Of a DNA stretch of 64,000 nt, positions 60,998 through 64,000 are shown one piece after another. Within the stretch, counting starts at the first letter, position 1; each line of letters opens with the position of its first letter. The stretch comes from Entonaema liquescens (taxonomy: Eukaryota; Ascomycota; Sordariomycetes; Xylariales; Xylariaceae). Position numbers and translations under genes: made by a program. Location: assembly GCA_902805475.1 (NCBI GenBank), contig CADCSX010000023.1, positions 4,092,001-4,156,000 on the forward strand. Direction: 5' to 3'. The notes under the pieces are model-generated. The model ran no database searches and was not told where the DNA came from. It worked only from the letters and a program-made list of their open reading frames with translations.

Positions 60998-61289
60998 CAC
61001 AATCTGCTTTATTAGCTACAGCAAATTCAGGGCTGCTTGGAGGCTTATGTGTCACTCGGCGCAAAGGCGAAGAGACCAAGATACGAAAGATATGGTATTA
61101 TACCGTGTATATCAATCAGTTTGTATAAAATGCATTAAAACGCACACCTATATCTTGCCAAATACCATGTATCATATAATGTTTTTTGTTTCACTTTTTG
61201 CGACCCCCTGCGCCAGCCAACGCCGAGTCTAAGAGTTGCACACAAAGCTATTGATCCCCCAATTGGACCTACAAGATAACCCTCACATC
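60998..61289. other. Shared 3' region of mrpl24 and tryptophan synthase
   Basis: A 292-bp convergent spacer, AT-rich, with no additional gene. Confidence 0.6.
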
Positions 61290-63642
61290 TTAAAAACGCA
61301 AATCCCATCCGATCTGGGGACCTAGTTTAGGCAACTCCTCCGCGACGCTCTGTACGTCCTTATCACCTCTTCCACTCAGACATATGACAATGTCCTCGTC
61401 CTTCTTCATCGTCTTGGCTAGTTCAATAGCTCCATAGATGCCGTGAGCCGACTCGAGAGCTGGTATAATGCCCTCCAGCTGGCTCATAAGCCTGAAGCCG
61501 ATGAATGCTTCAGCATCAGTAGCGGCGATGAATTTGGCCCTCTGCGAATCCTTCCAGGAAGATAATTCAGGACCAACGCCCGGATAGTCCAGACCAGCAG
61601 AGACCGAGTGCGTATCCAAGATTTGTCCGAATTCATTCTGTAGCACGTACGTCCTGACACCATGTAGGACGCCCTTGGTGCCTCCTGTCAATGTGGCTGA
61701 GTGTCGATTGGTGTTTACACCATCACCGCCAGCTTCGACGCCCAGAAGCTTAACACTGGGATCATTCGAAAAAGGATAGAACATGCCAACGGCGTTGCTA
61801 CCTCCGCCGACGCAGGCAACAACAGCATCGGGTAACTTCCCTCGCTTTTCTAGCATCTGCGCCTTTGTCTCGGTACCAATAACCGACTGGAAGGTTCTCA
61901 CGATTGTAGGGAAGGGGTGGGGGCCAATAGCTGATCCGATAATATAATGGGTGTCCTCGAGGTGGACGACCCAGTAGCGGAGCGCCTCATTGACAGCGTC
62001 TCGTAGAGTCTTGCTACCAGCTTCCACGGCGACGACCTTAGCGCCGAGCAACCGCATTCGGAACACGTTCAATGCTTGACGACGGACATCTTCCTGTACA
62101 AATTGTAAGTCGTACTGCAAGTATATTCTAGATTTTGGTAAAAGGGAAAGGAGAACTTACGGCGCCCATAAAGACTGTACATTCCATACCAAACTTGGCA
62201 CAGACTGTGGCCGTTGCGACACCATGTTGTCCAGCGCCGGTCTCAGCAATAATCTTCGTTTTTCCCAACCGCCTCGCTAAGAGAAGCTGCCCTAAGGCGT
62301 TATTGATCTTATGAGATCCGGTATGGTTCAAGTCTTCTCTTTAACCAGATATTAGCGCCGCCAGCGTGTTCCGTAAGACGTTCGGCTAAGTGCAGCTGGC
62401 CGGGCCGGCCCATCCAGGGGTAGTAAGATCTGTATTCCTCCCAAAATTTAGGGTCGTCTTTATGGCATTGAAGCCGTCCTCTAATTGGGATAAACAGTCC
62501 ATGAGTGACTCAGGTACGTATTGGCCGCCAAACTCGCCAAATCGCTCGGGGATCTTGCCATGAAGCGCAGCAAGTTGAGCTACTAAGGCAGCATCATCGT
62601 GCTCCGTAATTACGCCGTTAACTGTCACGTCATCGCCGCTGGGTTCTTTGGCCGCACTAATAGCTTCGATTACGCCAACTTCTCGAGTCGTCTCCTGGGA
62701 TGTCCGTCCACTCACGTTGGCGCAGTACTCCTCAACGGCTTTGGCATGGTTACCGTCACTGGCATTCTGCAAAGTCGTGACGATTTGCGAGCCTATGACG
62801 ACACCATCGGCAATAGAAGCAACAGATTGGAAATGCTCTCGTGTCGATACACCAAATCCAACGGCAGCTGGCTTGTCGCCACTATACTTCTTGACTCTCT
62901 CCAGTAAGTTAGGCAAGTTGGCATTGAGGGTACCTAGAGCCCCCGTCACGCCCATGCGGGATACGACGTATATAAAAGAATCGGCTAGGGCGCATAGCAG
63001 TCGCATACGGGTATCAGAAGTCGCAGGCGCGATTAAGGGTACGTATGATAAACCTCCCTTACTGCATAGCTTTCGGAAGGACACGGCCTCCTCAGGGGGA
63101 AGGTCGCAGACGATGAAGCCATTGACGCCAGCCTCTTGACAATCTCGTAGAAGCTCGTCTTCGCCGTAGCTTAACAGAGGGTTGTAGTAGCCCATCAGCA
63201 GAACGGGGGTGGTTAACCCCTTGGACCTGGCCTCACGAATCATACCGAGGGTAGACTTGATAGTAACGCCATTGGCGAGGGCAACGGTGTTTGCGGTTTG
63301 GATCGTCGGGCCGTCAGCGATCGGATCTGTGAAGGGTACGCCGAGCTCGATCACATCTGTCATTTGTTAGCCGTCATCGCTCGAGTTTATCTTAAGTCTC
63401 TGCGTATTTGCTACAACGTACCAGCACCACCCCTTTGCATTCCTACCAAGACATCCGGGGTGTCTTCGGGTTTAGGGTAACCGGCAGTGACATATGTTAC
63501 TAAGGCAGCCTATAAACGCAAAGGCAAATGCAACAGTCAGCCGAATGTACTTAGAGTAAGAAATAGAGAGAATAAATTAAATCATGAATCATACCCTCTT
63601 CTCAGCCTTGCAGCGTCTAAACGTTTGTTTAAGAGCCTCCAT
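61290..63642 (-). CDS. trp-3: Tryptophan synthase (fused alpha-beta), frame disrupted twice as given
   Basis: Bifunctional enzyme for the last two steps of tryptophan synthesis: indole-glycerol phosphate to indole (alpha), then indole plus serine to tryptophan (beta, PLP). The exons are complement(61290..62093, 62161..63356, 63422..63509, 63595..63642), with introns of 67, 65 and 85 bp. The start MEALKQTFRRCKAEKR-AALVTYVTAGYP matches fungal enzymes. The alpha part has DVIELGVPFTDPIADGPTIQ (catalytic Glu and Asp) and GFIVCDLPPEE. The beta part has RFGEFGGQYVPESLM, HTGSHKINNALGQ (PLP lysine), ETGAGQHGVATA and VGGGSNAVGMF. In exon 3 the frame breaks after GFNAIK near 62459 (one base short) and again at WLKR near 62336 (two bases, a GA, short). 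The first break leads to a stop at 62386. Corrected length is about 712 residues, normal for the family. Sequence error is the likeliest explanation. Confidence 0.9.
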
Positions 63643-63654
63643 GTTGGCTCAAAG

Positions 63655-63765
63655 CGAGTCAATTAATCTTGGGAGGGAAAAAAACGAGAGACAAGATGTA
63701 AATGGTAAGAATGGGATTGAGAGTTGACTCTTTATAGGAGTAGTTCGAGGTTGAGATCTGAGTCA
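63655..63765. promoter_or_regulatory. CPC-1/Gcn4-type sites upstream of tryptophan synthase
   Basis: TGAGTCA (63759-63765), the reverse of the canonical TGACTCA bound by Gcn4/CPC-1/CpcA, lies 117 bp upstream of the minus-strand start. Near-matches TTGACTC (63724-63730) and CGAGTCA (63654-63660) lie between. This fits cross-pathway amino-acid control of a tryptophan gene; binding itself is inferred. Confidence 0.6.
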
Positions 63766-64000
63766 AATCGAAAGATTTTGTTGAATTCTCGAGAGGGCTA
63801 ATACCTCAAAATAAGTACCTACGTACAAGTAAGCAGTTCTATTTTTCATACCTTATACGGATATTTTTCTAAAGCGATAACCGGAGGGGTGAATCATTTC
63901 ATCCAGCTTAACCCCGCCATCCCACTACGGACACTACATTGTACCTAGGTACTATGCATGTATCTTACGTAGGATTAGGTACTTTTATCCCTGCCTGCCG

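Noticed and set aside
60268..61002. 244-codon frame antisense to mrpl24
   Set aside because: A shadow of the GC-rich, repeat-bearing coding strand; the plus frame has the L28 domain.
16088..62461. Programmed ribosomal frameshifting as the cause of the broken frames
   Set aside because: The sites share no slippery heptamer or common sequence, the genes are unrelated, and one site needs two bases rather than one.

Overview
The window is nuclear DNA from a filamentous ascomycete, most likely a Sordariomycete. The evidence is short GT-AG introns (about 50-115 bp) with TACTAAC/CTAAC-type branch sites, a Zn2Cys6 regulator, a tryptophan synthase with alpha and beta domains fused in one chain, an IAT-like acyltransferase, and a DUF7896-type zinc finger protein. 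I see no rRNA, tRNA, CRISPR array or bacterial-style operon. Gene density is low: about 15 genes in 64 kb, separated by tracts of up to 7.6 kb.

Layout: 1-7.6 kb has no gene I can support, only simple repeats. 7.6-10.4 kb holds a glutathione S-transferase and an App1-type phosphatidate phosphatase, both on the minus strand. 11.4-14.6 kb holds an isopenicillin-N-acyltransferase-like enzyme and CLN3/battenin (plus). 14.8-17.9 kb is a Zn2Cys6 regulator and 19.6-21.0 kb an HhH-GPD DNA glycosylase (minus). 21.8-24.8 kb is a large coiled-coil protein with a centrosomin-type motif (minus). 28.2-29.8 kb is the ER lectin Yos9 (minus). A 251-bp MITE lies at 30.3 kb. 34.5-36.7 kb is a zinc finger regulator, 39.1-40.7 kb a multi-pass membrane protein, 41.6-42.4 kb a membrane-anchored RlpA/expansin-like protein and 46.2-47.9 kb a sugar transporter (all plus). 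48-54.6 kb is gene-poor with a possible decayed or mis-sequenced gene. 54.6 kb starts a single-pass membrane protein. 55.9-57.6 kb is mitochondrial aspartate aminotransferase (plus), 58.1-59.3 kb an unknown protein (minus), 59.56-59.83 kb a TA-flanked MITE, 60.1-61.0 kb mitochondrial ribosomal protein bL28m (plus) and 61.3-63.6 kb tryptophan synthase (minus).

The genes are mostly housekeeping and do not form one pathway or a biosynthetic cluster. The main unusual signals are microexons (9 nt in CLN3; 3 nt and 10 nt back to back in the aminotransferase), two non-identical miniature inverted-repeat elements with perfect 27-bp and 31-bp ends, CPC-1/Gcn4-type sites before tryptophan synthase, and at least four genes that need a one- or two-base insertion to stay in frame. 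That last pattern, which includes the normally essential tryptophan synthase, points to base-level errors in the sequence more than to four independent pseudogenes. I did not find a convincing new multi-gene system. Protein family assignments rest on motif recognition from memory; no search was run.
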